This document shows, piece after piece, positions 36,264-45,097 of a stretch of 54,666 nucleotides of DNA. How positions within the stretch are numbered: the stretch's first letter is position 1; each line of letters starts with the position of its first letter. Source of the stretch: an uncultured Kangiella sp. (GTDB lineage: Bacteria; Pseudomonadota; Gammaproteobacteria; Enterobacterales; Kangiellaceae); assembly GCA_950096615.1 (NCBI GenBank), contig CATNCP010000016.1, positions 1 through 54,666 of the forward strand, written 5' to 3'. A program made the translations under genes and the position numbers. The notes beneath the pieces are model-generated. The model did no database searches. It had not been told where the DNA came from and saw only the letters and a list, made by a program, of their open reading frames with translations.

Positions 36264-36704
36264 ATGACCCAAGTAGGTTTTCACTTGCTGGAAAGTCAGT
36301 CAGGCGTAGAAGCTTATCTACGCCTGATTGGTAAGTGTGTGCAAAGTTTGTACAAGCAAGGGCGTAAGATCTATATCCACGCTAAAAACGAAGAACAGGC
36401 TCATGCCGTGGACGAGTGGCTGTGGACACAAGAGCTTGATGAGTTTGTGCCTCACAACATCGTTGGTGAAGGCCCAAACAAGCCACCACCGGTTCAAATT
36501 GGCTTTGCCACTTCTGATCAGAAACCACCCGAAAATCAACATGACTGCTTGATCAATTTAAGTGGCGAAATACAACCTTTCTTTAGCTATTTCTTGAAAT
36601 GCTTTGAAATCGTTCCCAACGAAGAAGCGGATAAAGAGTCGGCGCGAGAGCGATACAAGTTCTATCGAGGCCGAGGCTACCCTCTCGATCATAAAAAGTA
36701 CTAA
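36264..36704 (+). CDS. holC: DNA polymerase III subunit chi
   Basis: Clamp-loader accessory subunit that links the replisome to SSB. 146 aa, matching E. coli chi (147 aa). It begins QVGFHLLES and has the family segment KIYIHAKNEEQAHAVDEWLWT and the later DCLINLSGE. The C-terminus RYKFYRGRGYPLDHKKY is typical. It lies 10 bp after pepA, as in E. coli; valS, which normally follows, is displaced by two inserted genes. Confidence 0.95.
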   Translation: MTQVGFHLLESQSGVEAYLRLIGKCVQSLYKQGRKIYIHAKNEEQAHAVDEWLWTQELDEFVPHNIVGEGPNKPPPVQIGFATSDQKPPENQHDCLINLSGEIQPFFSYFLKCFEIVPNEEADKESARERYKFYRGRGYPLDHKKY

Positions 36705-36706
36705 AT

Positions 36707-37621
36707 ATGGCGAAAGAGCGACTCCACGAGACTAGAATCACCACAGGAAACCTCGCTCTTGCGTTAGCCAATATTGCTCCTCTTATTGGCGTTCTGCTCG
36801 GTTATTGGAACGCCTTTGATATTATCTTTCTCTATTGGTTTGAGAACATTATCATCGGCGTGTTTACTGTAGCGAGGATGACTATACGTCCTGATACAGC
36901 ATCGCTATTTAAATTCGCCGGTGTGTTTTTAGGTGCCTTTTTTTGCTTCCACTACGGCTTCTTTACATATGGCCACGGCAGTTTCATAGCAAGCTTTTTT
37001 GATGAACAGTTGCTTGGTGCCAATACTTCGGTAAGTAGCAACATTGTCGACGTATCTCGCTTTATGCTTGCTCAACAAGGCATCCAGCTAACTATTGCAG
37101 CTATGTTCATTGCGCACCTAGTTGAGTATCTCTTGGCATACAAAAACCGTGAGTTCGATGACGCGCCTAAAGAAATGTTTAAGCCTTATAAAAGAATTAT
37201 CGTACTTCATATCGCAATTATTTTTGGAGGCTTCCTAGCAGCTATGCTCGATAACTCTATTGGCGTAGCTCTGGTGATGATCGCTCTAAAAACTTACTTT
37301 GATTTAAAACCTCTAAGCTTTGCCTCTAGCACAAATACATCCTTCGATAAAAACATCAGTGATGAAGAGGCTCGCGAAAAAATCAGACAAAGTCTTCTTA
37401 AACCTGAAATAAAAATTAATGGTCAGACTCATAAGTTTAGTAGTGCTGAAGAAATGATAAATTCGGAAGTTTATAAAAAGCACTCCAAGTGGATTCGCTG
37501 GATGCTACCCAAAAGGCACCTTGCTATTTATGACGAAGTTTTAACCGAGTGTTTAAAAAAAGAACAGCAGCCCACTCTTTCTAAAGAACCAAAAGATATA
37601 AAGCCCTCATCAGGTTTGTAA
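36707..37621 (+). CDS. DUF6498-like multi-pass membrane protein
   Basis: A 304-aa inner-membrane protein with about five to six hydrophobic segments in the first 200 residues. The N-terminal block LGYWNAFDIIFLYWFENIIIGVFT is characteristic of what I recall as DUF6498. A C-terminal cytoplasmic tail (about 205-304) is charged. No catalytic motif is recognised. It begins 2 bp after the holC stop, so it is probably read as part of the pepA-holC transcript, with no good Shine-Dalgarno of its own. Confidence 0.75.
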   Translation: MAKERLHETRITTGNLALALANIAPLIGVLLGYWNAFDIIFLYWFENIIIGVFTVARMTIRPDTASLFKFAGVFLGAFFCFHYGFFTYGHGSFIASFFDEQLLGANTSVSSNIVDVSRFMLAQQGIQLTIAAMFIAHLVEYLLAYKNREFDDAPKEMFKPYKRIIVLHIAIIFGGFLAAMLDNSIGVALVMIALKTYFDLKPLSFASSTNTSFDKNISDEEAREKIRQSLLKPEIKINGQTHKFSSAEEMINSEVYKKHSKWIRWMLPKRHLAIYDEVLTECLKKEQQPTLSKEPKDIKPSSGL

Positions 37622-37703
37622 TATTTCATCAAGAGTGATATTTCTTATGGTAATAACATCATAAAAACGTCACACTATTAAAAACTTAATACTTAGGAAA
37701 CGC

Positions 37704-38258
37704 ATGAAGGGCTTTACACGCTACGCACTAAAAAACTTAAAAAGTACAGGCAGCATAGCCCGTAGCTCGAAATTCTTAGCTCGTAACTTGGCAAAGCAAA
37801 TTCCTTCCGATACTCGAACCATTATTGAACTCGGTGCTGGCGACGGAATTATCACCAAAGAACTGCTGAAGTATATGCCGCCGCAGGCACACCTCACCGC
37901 CTATGAAATATCCGAGGAACTGCTGCCGCTACTGCAAAGAATTGAACATCCGCAATTCACACTAAAACACAGCTCTGCTTTAGACGTTGTGCAAGACTTT
38001 GCCATCGATAGCGTCGACTGCCTTGTGTCATGCCTACCTTTGGCTTTATTTCCCCTAGAAATGAAGCATGAACTGTTAACGCATATCCGTTCCGTGTTGA
38101 AACCAAACGGTGTTTTCCTACAGTATCAATACTGGTTAAGCGATAAGGCACTGATTAAAGAGTACTTCCCACACCTTAAAACAAACTGGGTACCTTTAAA
38201 CCTCCCTCCTTCCTTTGTTTATAGCGGAAAAAAACCGTCACAAAAAGAAAGCGTTTAA
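37704..38258 (+). CDS. Class I SAM methyltransferase, PmtA-like
   Basis: A 184-aa SAM-dependent methyltransferase. Motif I IIELGAGDGIITKELL (about 39-54) is clear, with the acidic end of strand 2 in AYEISEEL. The preceding FLARNLAK and STGSIARSSKFL pattern resembles PmtA-type phosphatidylethanolamine N-methyltransferases, and the post-motif SCLPLALFP fits. Phospholipid methylation is a plausible role; the substrate is unproven. TTAGGAAACGC lies ahead of the ATG. It sits with the DUF6498-like gene between holC and valS. Confidence 0.78.
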   Translation: MKGFTRYALKNLKSTGSIARSSKFLARNLAKQIPSDTRTIIELGAGDGIITKELLKYMPPQAHLTAYEISEELLPLLQRIEHPQFTLKHSSALDVVQDFAIDSVDCLVSCLPLALFPLEMKHELLTHIRSVLKPNGVFLQYQYWLSDKALIKEYFPHLKTNWVPLNLPPSFVYSGKKPSQKESV

Positions 38259-38436
38259 CCTTATATAAATCAAAAAGTTATAATCAGAATGTCTAGAAAA
38301 GCCCTAAGCCAGTTTCAGCTAGCTAGGTTTTGTTATTAGGTTTTAATAATAAATATCCTGCAAATATAGATATCTCGCTCACAAGCGTTATAATTCAAGG
38401 CTTTGTTACTGAAACTGCAGAAACCACGAAACGACC

Positions 38437-41220
38437 ATGGATAAAGCATACAACCCGCAATCAATCGAGCAAGAAACCTACAAGAAGTGGGAAGATAACG
38501 ACTATTTCTCGCCAAAAGGCGGCGCAAAAGGCAATGACGACAGTTATTGCATCATGATCCCGCCACCGAATGTCACCGGTAGTTTGCACATGGGGCACGC
38601 TTTCCAGCACACCATTATGGATGCTTTAACCCGTTATCACCGCATGAAAGGTGAAAACACCTTATGGCAACCAGGCTCGGATCACGCTGGTATTGCGACT
38701 CAGATGGTTGTGGAACGCATCTTGGACCGCGAAGGTAAAACTCGTCACGACCTTGGTCGCGAAGCCTTTGTTGACCGCATCTGGGATTGGAAAGAAGAAT
38801 CCGGCGGCACTATCACCAAGCAGATGCGCCGCATGGGCGACTCTTGTGACTGGTCTCGCGAAGCTTTTACCATGGATGATGATTTGTCAGAGGCAGTGCT
38901 AGAAACCTTCGTCCGTCTACACGACGAAGGCTTGATCTACCGTGGTGATAGACTGGTTAACTGGGATCCTAAACTTCTTACGGCGGTTTCTGACTTAGAA
39001 GTCGAGTCGCACGAAGAAAGCGGCCATATGTGGCACATGCGCTATCCGCTGAGCGATGGCTCGGGTCACGTAATTATTGCAACCACTCGCCCTGAAACTA
39101 TGTTGGGTGATAGCGCAGTAGCAGTCCATCCTGAAGACGAGCGTTACCAGGATTTGATCGGTAAAACCATCGACTTACCACTTACTGGACGTCAAATTCC
39201 TATCATTGCCGATGATTACGTAGAAAAAGACTTTGGTAGTGGCTGCGTCAAAATCACTCCTGCTCATGACTTTAATGATTACGAAATGGGTCAACGCCAT
39301 GATTTGGAAATGATCAATATTTTGACGCCAACCGCACATATCAACGATAATGCTCCTGAAGCATACCGTGGTCTCGACCGTTATGATGCGCGTAAGAAAA
39401 TTGTTGAAGACTTCGAAGCATTAGGCTTGATGGAGAAGATCGAACCTCACAAACTTAAAGTGCCACGCGGTGATCGTAGCGGCGTGGTTATTGAGCCATA
39501 CTTAACACCTCAATGGTACGTAAAAATTGCACCACTGGCCGAGCCTGCTCTTAAAGCAGTCAAAGATGGCGATATTAAATTCGTGCCAGAAAACTGGTCA
39601 AACACTTACTACCACTGGATGGAAAACATTCAAGATTGGTGTATCAGCCGTCAGCTATGGTGGGGGCATCAAATCCCAGCATGGTACGACAATAAAGGTG
39701 ATGTTTACGTAGGCCGTAATGAAGAAGAAGTTCGTGAGAAATATAATTTAGGTGATATTGAGTTGCGTCGTGATGAAGACGTTCTTGATACTTGGTTCTC
39801 CTCAGCGCTTTGGCCTTTTGCGACCTTAGGCTGGCCAGAGAAAACCCCGGAGCTAGAAACTTTCTTGCCGACCAGCGTTCTTGTCACTGGCTTTGACATT
39901 ATTTTCTTCTGGGTTGCCAGAATGATCATGATGGGCTTAAAGTTCACGGGCAAAATTCCGTTCAAAGAAATTTACATCACTGGCCTGATTCGTGACGAAC
40001 AGGGTCAGAAAATGTCGAAATCGAAAGGTAACGTTCTTGACCCTATCGATATTATTGACGGCATTGAGCTAGAAACCTTAGTCGACAAACGAACTACAGG
40101 AATGATGAACCCGAAAGCCGCAGAGAAGATTGCAAAGCGCACCCGCAAGCAGTTCCCAGATGGCATCGAGGCTTATGGGACTGACGCCATGCGCTTTACG
40201 TTCTGCGCCATGGCTTCTACGTCACGCGATATTAACTTCGACCTAAACCGCGTAGAAGGTTATAGAAACTTCTGTAATAAAATCTGGAATGCGGCTCGCT
40301 ACGTATTGATGAATACAGAAGAGCAAGATACTGGTTTAGATGGTGGTGAAATGGAGCTTAGTCTAGCGGATCGCTGGATTAAAAGTGAGCTTCAAAAAAC
40401 CATAACTGAATTTGAAAAAGCCGTTGAGACCTACCGCTTTGATTTGGCGTCGAACGCTTTATACGAATTCACTTGGAACACTTACTGCGATTGGTATCTA
40501 GAACTATCAAAGCCCGTGCTTTATAGCGACGAGTACTCAGAAGCCGCCAAGCGGGGAACTCGCCATACTCTAGTATCAGTACTAGAATCTTTAATGCGCT
40601 TATTACACCCTTTCATGCCATTTATCACTGAGGAAATTTGGCAGAAAGTGGCGCCTTTGGCTGGAACCTTCTCGGAAGAACGCCCAAGTATTATGTTGCA
40701 AGACTTCCCTCAGTTTGAAGCAAGCTTAGTCGATACAGAAGCTAAGCATGATATTGAGTGGCTCAAGAAAATTATTGTTGGAGTGCGTAATATCCGTGGT
40801 GAGATGAACATTGCTCCAGGCAAGCCACTCGACGTTTTGTTTAGAAATGGTTCTGATAGTGATAAAGAACGCCTTGAAGGAAATAAAACCTTCTTATCAA
40901 AGCTAGCCAAGCTTGAATCCATCCAATGGCTAGAAGCTGGTGACGAAGCTCCGATGTCGGCGACTGCATTAGCCGGTGACATGGAAATCTTGATTCCAAT
41001 GGCAGGCTTGATCGATGTAGAACAAGAGCTTGCTCGACTGGATAAAGAAGCTGAAAAGCTAGAGAAAGACTTACAACGTATTTCTGGCAAGCTCAATAAT
41101 CCTAACTTTACGGATAAAGCGCCGGAAGCAGTTGTTGCAAAAGAAAAAGGTAAGCTTGATGAAGTTGAGTCTACTTTGAAGAAAATCGAGGAGCAGCGCC
41201 AGCAGCTTAAAGCGCTTTAA
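38437..41220 (+). CDS. valS: Valyl-tRNA synthetase
   Basis: Class Ia synthetase that charges tRNA-Val and edits threonine. 927 aa. The HIGH motif is HMGH at 51-54 in [13 protein letters not shown]. The editing domain (about 185-340) has [15 protein letters not shown] is at about 525-529 in [14 protein letters not shown]. An anticodon-binding domain follows, and a C-terminal coiled coil (about 860-927) ends [10 protein letters not shown]. The upstream spacer has no visible T-box or leader peptide rich in valine; a TATAAT-like GTTATAATTC lies near 38389. Confidence 0.97.
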   Translation: MDKAYNPQSIEQETYKKWEDNDYFSPKGGAKGNDDSYCIMIPPPNVTGSLHMGHAFQHTIMDALTRYHRMKGENTLWQPGSDHAGIATQMVVERILDREGKTRHDLGREAFVDRIWDWKEESGGTITKQMRRMGDSCDWSREAFTMDDDLSEAVLETFVRLHDEGLIYRGDRLVNWDPKLLTAVSDLEVESHEESGHMWHMRYPLSDGSGHVIIATTRPETMLGDSAVAVHPEDERYQDLIGKTIDLPLTGRQIPIIADDYVEKDFGSGCVKITPAHDFNDYEMGQRHDLEMINILTPTAHINDNAPEAYRGLDRYDARKKIVEDFEALGLMEKIEPHKLKVPRGDRSGVVIEPYLTPQWYVKIAPLAEPALKAVKDGDIKFVPENWSNTYYHWMENIQDWCISRQLWWGHQIPAWYDNKGDVYVGRNEEEVREKYNLGDIELRRDEDVLDTWFSSALWPFATLGWPEKTPELETFLPTSVLVTGFDIIFFWVARMIMMGLKFTGKIPFKEIYITGLIRDEQGQKMSKSKGNVLDPIDIIDGIELETLVDKRTTGMMNPKAAEKIAKRTRKQFPDGIEAYGTDAMRFTFCAMASTSRDINFDLNRVEGYRNFCNKIWNAARYVLMNTEEQDTGLDGGEMELSLADRWIKSELQKTITEFEKAVETYRFDLASNALYEFTWNTYCDWYLELSKPVLYSDEYSEAAKRGTRHTLVSVLESLMRLLHPFMPFITEEIWQKVAPLAGTFSEERPSIMLQDFPQFEASLVDTEAKHDIEWLKKIIVGVRNIRGEMNIAPGKPLDVLFRNGSDSDKERLEGNKTFLSKLAKLESIQWLEAGDEAPMSATALAGDMEILIPMAGLIDVEQELARLDKEAEKLEKDLQRISGKLNNPNFTDKAPEAVVAKEKGKLDEVESTLKKIEEQRQQLKAL

Positions 41221-41246
41221 AATATAAAACTGGAAACGAGGATATT

Positions 41247-41615
41247 ATGAAAAAATTTGTAGTAGCGAGTTTAATCTTACTCACTGGCTCTATGGCGGCT
41301 TCGGCAGATAGCCTAACCAACAAACATTATGTCCTCGTCACCACACACCATAATGATATTGGCGAGATTTGCCCTGAAATGGATGAAGGGCAAACACTAG
41401 ACTTTGAATTCGAATCAAACCATGACGTTGAGTTTAACCTCCACTATCACGAAGGCGAAAAAGTCAACTACCCTATTAAGCCTCAACAGCTAAGCTCACT
41501 CAACAAAGCATTCAAAGCACCCATCAAGCAGACTTACTGCCTAATGTGGAAAGGGTTAAGCGAAGAAGCCTCGAAGATTAAGGTGAAGTATCAAATTCTT
41601 CCAAGCAATACATAA
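41247..41615 (+). CDS. Small secreted protein, unknown
   Basis: A 122-aa exported protein with signal peptide ending ASA-D near residue 20. The mature part is rich in Asp, Glu and His (HNDIGEICPEMDEGQTLDFEFESNHDVEFNLHYHEGE) and has two cysteines (EICPE and TYCLM) that could form one disulfide. A beta-sandwich-like, cupredoxin-sized domain is possible, but no metal-site pattern is certain. A good ACGAGGA precedes the ATG. It follows valS by 26 bp and ends at a terminator. Confidence 0.7.
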   Translation: MKKFVVASLILLTGSMAASADSLTNKHYVLVTTHHNDIGEICPEMDEGQTLDFEFESNHDVEFNLHYHEGEKVNYPIKPQQLSSLNKAFKAPIKQTYCLMWKGLSEEASKIKVKYQILPSNT

Positions 41616-41620
41616 TTGTT

Positions 41621-41645
41621 AAAGGGGCTCTAAAGCCCCTTTTTT
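41621..41645 (+). terminator. Intrinsic terminator after the small secreted protein gene
   Basis: The stem AAAGGGGCT (41621-41629) pairs with AGCCCCTTT (41634-41642) with a 4-nt loop, followed by T residues to 41645. It separates the valS unit from convergent lysAC and may serve both, though the U-tract is better on the plus strand. Confidence 0.92.
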
Positions 41646-41659
41646 GTTGCTGTATAAGC

Positions 41660-44218
41660 TTAAATACACACCTCTTCTGCTGGCTGACGCATATTATACT
41701 GAGTCGCCATAACACGTCCGTAAGCACCGGCATTTTCGATAAGGATCAAATCCCCTTCTTTCGTTTCTGGGAAAGGAATCTCAACACCTAACTTATCAGT
41801 GCTTTCACAAATAGGTCCGACTACCGTAGCAAGATGTTCTTTCTCTGCATCAAGGCGAGACAGGTTGACGATGTTGTGGAAAGAACCGTACAAAGCTGGC
41901 CGCATCAGCGAGTTCATTCCTGTATTGAGCCCAACATAGTAGTAGTTTTGTTTTTGTTTAACCTGCGTCACTTTAGATACTAGAACGCCAGTATTCGCAG
42001 ATATATAGCGCCCTGGCTCGATCCATAATTGGTACTGAGGAAACTCAGCTTTAATCAGTTTCAAACTTTGATCAATTTGGCTCATGGTTAACTCAGTTTG
42101 TTGTGAGCGCTCTTTAATACCAAAGCCTCCACCTAAGTTAAGATACTTGACGCGAGGGAATATAGAGGCTGTCTCAGCTAACAAGCGAGCATGTTCAGCC
42201 CAATGCTCATTAGTCAAAATGCCGCTTCCTGCATGAGCGTGCAGTCCAACAATATGAATATTGTGCTGTTGAATAACCGGTAACAGCTCCTCCAGCTCGT
42301 AGATAGGAATACCGAACTTAGACGTTGCGCCAGCGGTTCTAACATTCTCATGATGGCCTTTACCAATATTTGGGTCGACCCTTAAGAAGATCTCTTTTCC
42401 CTCAAAAATTTCAGGCCATTGTCTTAAGGGGTAACTGCTATCGAGCGTTAAACGGATCTCTTTCTGTAGAATCTCATCGTACTCCCGCTTATCCGCAAAA
42501 TTCGGTGTGAAAAATATGCGTGACTTATCGATACTTGGGAATAAACCAAGAATATGATTCACCTCACCGCTTGAAACTGTTTCGAAACCAATCCCTTGGT
42601 CGTAGGCAGTTCGCAGTACATCAGGGTTATTGTTGGACTTAACGGCGAAGAAAACACGATCAACCGCACTGATGCTTTGTAGGTTGTGAATATTATGGCG
42701 GATAGAATCTAGGTGGTAGATGTAAGCGCTGTCACGTTCTGAGAGACACATCTCAATAGTCTCTTTCTTATCCTGCCACCATTTTCTGCTTTCGACTAAT
42801 CTGTCAGTCTGCTTTAACTCTTTTGCCGTCGGCCCTAGTATTTCACTGTTTGGATTATTGGTGATCAGTAATTCGTGCAAAGCTGATATCACTTTGCTGC
42901 TATGTTCATCATCAATAACAAAGGTTAGGTTCAAATCTGAAGCAGCCTGCGATAACAAGTAGACTTTATACGTTTCGAAGATTGAAAATGCTGGAGCGAT
43001 TTTATGCAAAATGGCTCGGACGTTTTTACCAACAATAGAAACCGCGGAACAGTTATGCATCACATTAACACGACACATTTCCGATAACTCATCAACCAGG
43101 CCTTTGAGCTGCCTTTCGTTTATTACTTGAGTCAAACTGTCTAAGCTAACGGTAATATTCGTTTCTGACGTTGACACCAAGTCTACAGAGACATTGTGAT
43201 GCTTGAATATAGAGAAAATATCAGCCAAGAAACCAGCTTGCTGCCACATTCCCTGACTTTCCATTGATATTAATGTGATCTGCTCTTTTGCGGTAATAGC
43301 TTTGACCATGCCCCAACTGTTTTCAATTCCGCTAATCACCGTACCATCAATATCAGGCTCGATGGTTGAGCGGATATAAACTGGGATTTGACTAATTTGA
43401 GCGGGACGAATAGCTCGCGGGTGCAATACTTTAGCACCAGCTGACGCCATCTCTTGGGCTTCTTCATAATTGAGCTGCTTTAGCAGCCGAGCACTCGCCA
43501 CTTGATTAGGGTTAGCGGTAAAGATACCTGGGACGTCAGTCCATATTTCCAAACGTTCAGCCTCTATTTTAGCCGCAAAATACGCTGCTGATGTATCAGA
43601 GCCACCACGCCCCAACAATACCGTTTCATCGTCACTGGTATTCGCGATAAAGCCTTGTGTGATAACGATTGATGTATCGCTAACATCCTTTAATAAATTT
43701 TCGTCACGCTCAAAGTGACAGCTAGCACACAAATAATCCATGTTCCGACTTTCTCGTGCATATAAAAAATCACGAGCATCCAACCATAGGACAGACTCAT
43801 CAAATACTTTTGTAAGGTAGGTTTGACCAATTGTTGTGGACCATAACTCCCCTTGAGACATCACTAACGCTCTAACGCGATCGCTAACTTCGCCCAGTAA
43901 ATGAATACCATCTATCAGCCGCTTTAAATAACTGTAACGCTCGCTTAATAAATCTAACGGCAACCCCATCTCTTTAATAATCTTTTGATGTAATTCCACT
44001 AGCTCGTCATAAGCAGTTTGATATTCCCCAAGTTGAGCAAGCTCTATTAGAGCCTCAAGTCGGTTGGAAACAGTGCTAACAGCAGAGTGCACAACAAACA
44101 CCTTCTTTCCTTTAGCACGTTTACGCTTAATGATGCTCGCAATAGTATCCCAGTTTTGACGAGTGGAGACGCTAGTCCCACCAAATTTAAGCAAGTGCCA
44201 AGAATCGTTTGTTGCCAT
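41660..44218 (-). CDS. lysAC: Bifunctional aspartate kinase / diaminopimelate decarboxylase
   Basis: Fusion of the first and last enzymes of lysine synthesis: aspartate to aspartyl phosphate, and meso-DAP to lysine. I start at ATG 44218 (852 aa), which has GGGGA 8 nt upstream, rather than at 44233, which has none. Aspartokinase domain about 8-300 (KFGGTS at 11-16, GRGGSDTSA near 205, WTDVPGIFTANP near 228). Two ACT domains at about 315-455, expected to sense lysine. The LysA half runs from 490, with PLP lysine K527 (FFAVKSNN), HAHAGSG, GGGFG and CESTD. No homoserine dehydrogenase is attached. Preceded by an attenuator-like leader. Confidence 0.95.
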   Translation of the reverse strand: MATNDSWHLLKFGGTSVSTRQNWDTIASIIKRKRAKGKKVFVVHSAVSTVSNRLEALIELAQLGEYQTAYDELVELHQKIIKEMGLPLDLLSERYSYLKRLIDGIHLLGEVSDRVRALVMSQGELWSTTIGQTYLTKVFDESVLWLDARDFLYARESRNMDYLCASCHFERDENLLKDVSDTSIVITQGFIANTSDDETVLLGRGGSDTSAAYFAAKIEAERLEIWTDVPGIFTANPNQVASARLLKQLNYEEAQEMASAGAKVLHPRAIRPAQISQIPVYIRSTIEPDIDGTVISGIENSWGMVKAITAKEQITLISMESQGMWQQAGFLADIFSIFKHHNVSVDLVSTSETNITVSLDSLTQVINERQLKGLVDELSEMCRVNVMHNCSAVSIVGKNVRAILHKIAPAFSIFETYKVYLLSQAASDLNLTFVIDDEHSSKVISALHELLITNNPNSEILGPTAKELKQTDRLVESRKWWQDKKETIEMCLSERDSAYIYHLDSIRHNIHNLQSISAVDRVFFAVKSNNNPDVLRTAYDQGIGFETVSSGEVNHILGLFPSIDKSRIFFTPNFADKREYDEILQKEIRLTLDSSYPLRQWPEIFEGKEIFLRVDPNIGKGHHENVRTAGATSKFGIPIYELEELLPVIQQHNIHIVGLHAHAGSGILTNEHWAEHARLLAETASIFPRVKYLNLGGGFGIKERSQQTELTMSQIDQSLKLIKAEFPQYQLWIEPGRYISANTGVLVSKVTQVKQKQNYYYVGLNTGMNSLMRPALYGSFHNIVNLSRLDAEKEHLATVVGPICESTDKLGVEIPFPETKEGDLILIENAGAYGRVMATQYNMRQPAEEVCI

Positions 44219-44255
44219 CCTCTTATTCCCCAATATGTTGTGTTAGTCTAGACAT

Positions 44256-44290
44256 AAAAAAACCCGCAAAGGATGTCCTGTGCGGGTTTT
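44256..44290 (-). terminator. Leader terminator (attenuator) upstream of lysAC
   Basis: On the minus strand AAAACCCGCA is followed by C-AGGA-CA-TCCT-T and TGCGGGTT, forming a two-part stem of about 9 + 4 pairs followed by seven U residues. It lies between the leader peptide stop and the lysAC ATG (38 nt away), so it would end transcription before the structural gene. Its ascending arm contains ACAGGACA (44281-44274), complementary to a leader segment. Confidence 0.9.
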
Positions 44291-44379
44291 GATATTCGTT
44301 AGATTTATCGTTTCAGTCACCCACAGCAGAACAGGACACGTTTTTTAAGTGCCTTTTTACTGTGTTTTTTAACGATAAA
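44274..44379 (-). promoter_or_regulatory. Attenuation segments: competing pairings in the lysAC leader RNA
   Basis: Four segments in order. Leader codons 5-7 TTTATCGTT (44379-44371) match AACGATAAA after the stop (44312-44304), 9 bp. TGTCCTGT in codons 18-21 (44338-44331) matches ACAGGACA in the terminator arm (44281-44274), 8 bp. AGGCAC (44354-44349) can pair with GTGTCCT (44339-44333) to hide that segment, with a loop holding lysine codons 16-17. Stalling at lysine codons would free TGTCCTGT to seize the terminator arm. The pairing is read by eye; energies were not computed. Confidence 0.75.
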
Positions 44380-44391
44380 CTGTGTTTTCAT
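44317..44391 (-). CDS. Lysine-rich leader peptide of lysAC
   Basis: A 24-codon ORF (ATG 44391, TGA 44319-44317). Lysine occupies positions 2, 8, 9, 12, 13, 16 and 17, seven of 24, six of them as three adjacent pairs. It ends VLFCCG. It overlaps the competing RNA segments and is followed by the terminator at 44256-44290 and then lysAC. No Shine-Dalgarno precedes the ATG; the promoter position suggests a leaderless transcript. The role inferred is to report lysyl-tRNA charging through ribosome position. Confidence 0.82.
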   Translation of the reverse strand: MKTQFIVKKHSKKALKKRVLFCCG

Positions 44392-44398
44392 GATGTTG

Positions 44399-44426
44399 AA
44401 TATAGTAAATATCGAGACTTTGTCAA
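44399..44426 (-). promoter_or_regulatory. Sigma-70 promoter of the lysAC leader
   Basis: On the minus strand a perfect TTGACA (44426-44421) is followed by 16 nt and TATATT (44404-44399). Transcription should begin 6-8 nt later, at about 44392-44391, which is the A of the leader ATG or next to it. It lies in the 46-bp gap between the tadA stop and the leader ORF. Confidence 0.85.
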
Positions 44427-44437
44427 ATATATTTTAG

Positions 44438-44905
44438 TTATTTGTCACGCTTTGCTTTAAAAAAAGCCTTTAATTGCTGGGAACATTGCTCTTTTAAAAG
44501 GCCTGAATGGACTTCACAGTGGTGATTAAAAGACTCGTGTTTAAGGATATTCAACACGCTACCGCCTGCTCCAGTACGAGGATCTTCTGTGGCATAGACT
44601 ACACGACCTACCCTCGCATGAACTAAAGCCATAGCACACATCGCGCAGGGTTCTAGCGTCACATACAAGGTTGTATCAACCAAGCGATAGTTCTCAAGCT
44701 GCTTACCCGCCTCTCGCAAAGCAACGACTTCCGCATGAGCCGTCGGATCATTGCTCAATATCGGCTGATTAAAGCCTTCCCCAACGACCTCATCACGCTT
44801 TACCAAAACAGCACCAACAGGTACCTCGCCCTTATCCTTAGCCATTTCGGCTAACTCAAAAGCTCGTTGCATGTACTGGTAATCTTGTTCAGTGAATTTG
44901 GTCAT
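44438..44905 (-). CDS. tadA: tRNA-specific adenosine deaminase TadA
   Basis: Zinc deaminase that converts A34 to inosine in tRNA-Arg(ACG). 155 aa. Zinc and catalytic motif HAE (in HAEVVALREAG, about residue 57-59) and PCAMC (about 87-91) are present, with VGAVLVKRDEVVGEGFN upstream. The last 47 bp before the lysAC leader carry no terminator, so read-through into the lysAC leader is possible. A REP-like palindrome (44926-44953) lies 21 bp upstream of its ATG. Confidence 0.96.
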   Translation of the reverse strand: MTKFTEQDYQYMQRAFELAEMAKDKGEVPVGAVLVKRDEVVGEGFNQPILSNDPTAHAEVVALREAGKQLENYRLVDTTLYVTLEPCAMCAMALVHARVGRVVYATEDPRTGAGGSVLNILKHESFNHHCEVHSGLLKEQCSQQLKAFFKAKRDK

Positions 44906-44925
44906 TTTTTGGAGTTCGACTAAAC

Positions 44926-44953
44926 GATGGGTTACGCTAACCGCTAACCCATC
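44926..44953. repeat. REP-like palindrome ahead of tadA
   Basis: Perfect 9-bp arms GATGGGTTA (44926-44934) and TAACCCATC (44945-44953) around CGCTAACCGC, flanked by CCTACG. On the minus strand it reads CGTAGGATGGGTTAGCG, a sequence I recognise as a palindrome scattered through many proteobacterial genomes. It may be part of the tadA 5' leader or an extragenic REP unit. Confidence 0.6.
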
Positions 44954-45097
44954 CTACGACTGGTAAATAATAGACTCAGAATTTGCAGTTCTATCAAACT
45001 GAACGTCCTAGTAAATTTAAGATTTTTGGTATAAAACGAGTAAAGTATTATTCCAAAAGCTCAATTAGCGGGAAGAAACATTAGATTTTTCGATTTA

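Noticed and set aside
38259-38436. Amino-acid leader peptide or T-box ahead of valS
   Set aside because: The only short ORF (from about 38289) has no valine enrichment, and no terminator/antiterminator pair is visible.
44219-44233. Upstream ATG of lysAC (adds five residues)
   Set aside because: No ribosome site before it, whereas the downstream ATG has GGGGA at 8-nt spacing.
44234-44437. L-box lysine riboswitch upstream of lysAC
   Set aside because: The leader is only about 170 nt and is largely occupied by a lysine-rich ORF and terminator; no multi-helix L-box architecture or its conserved junction sequence is visible.
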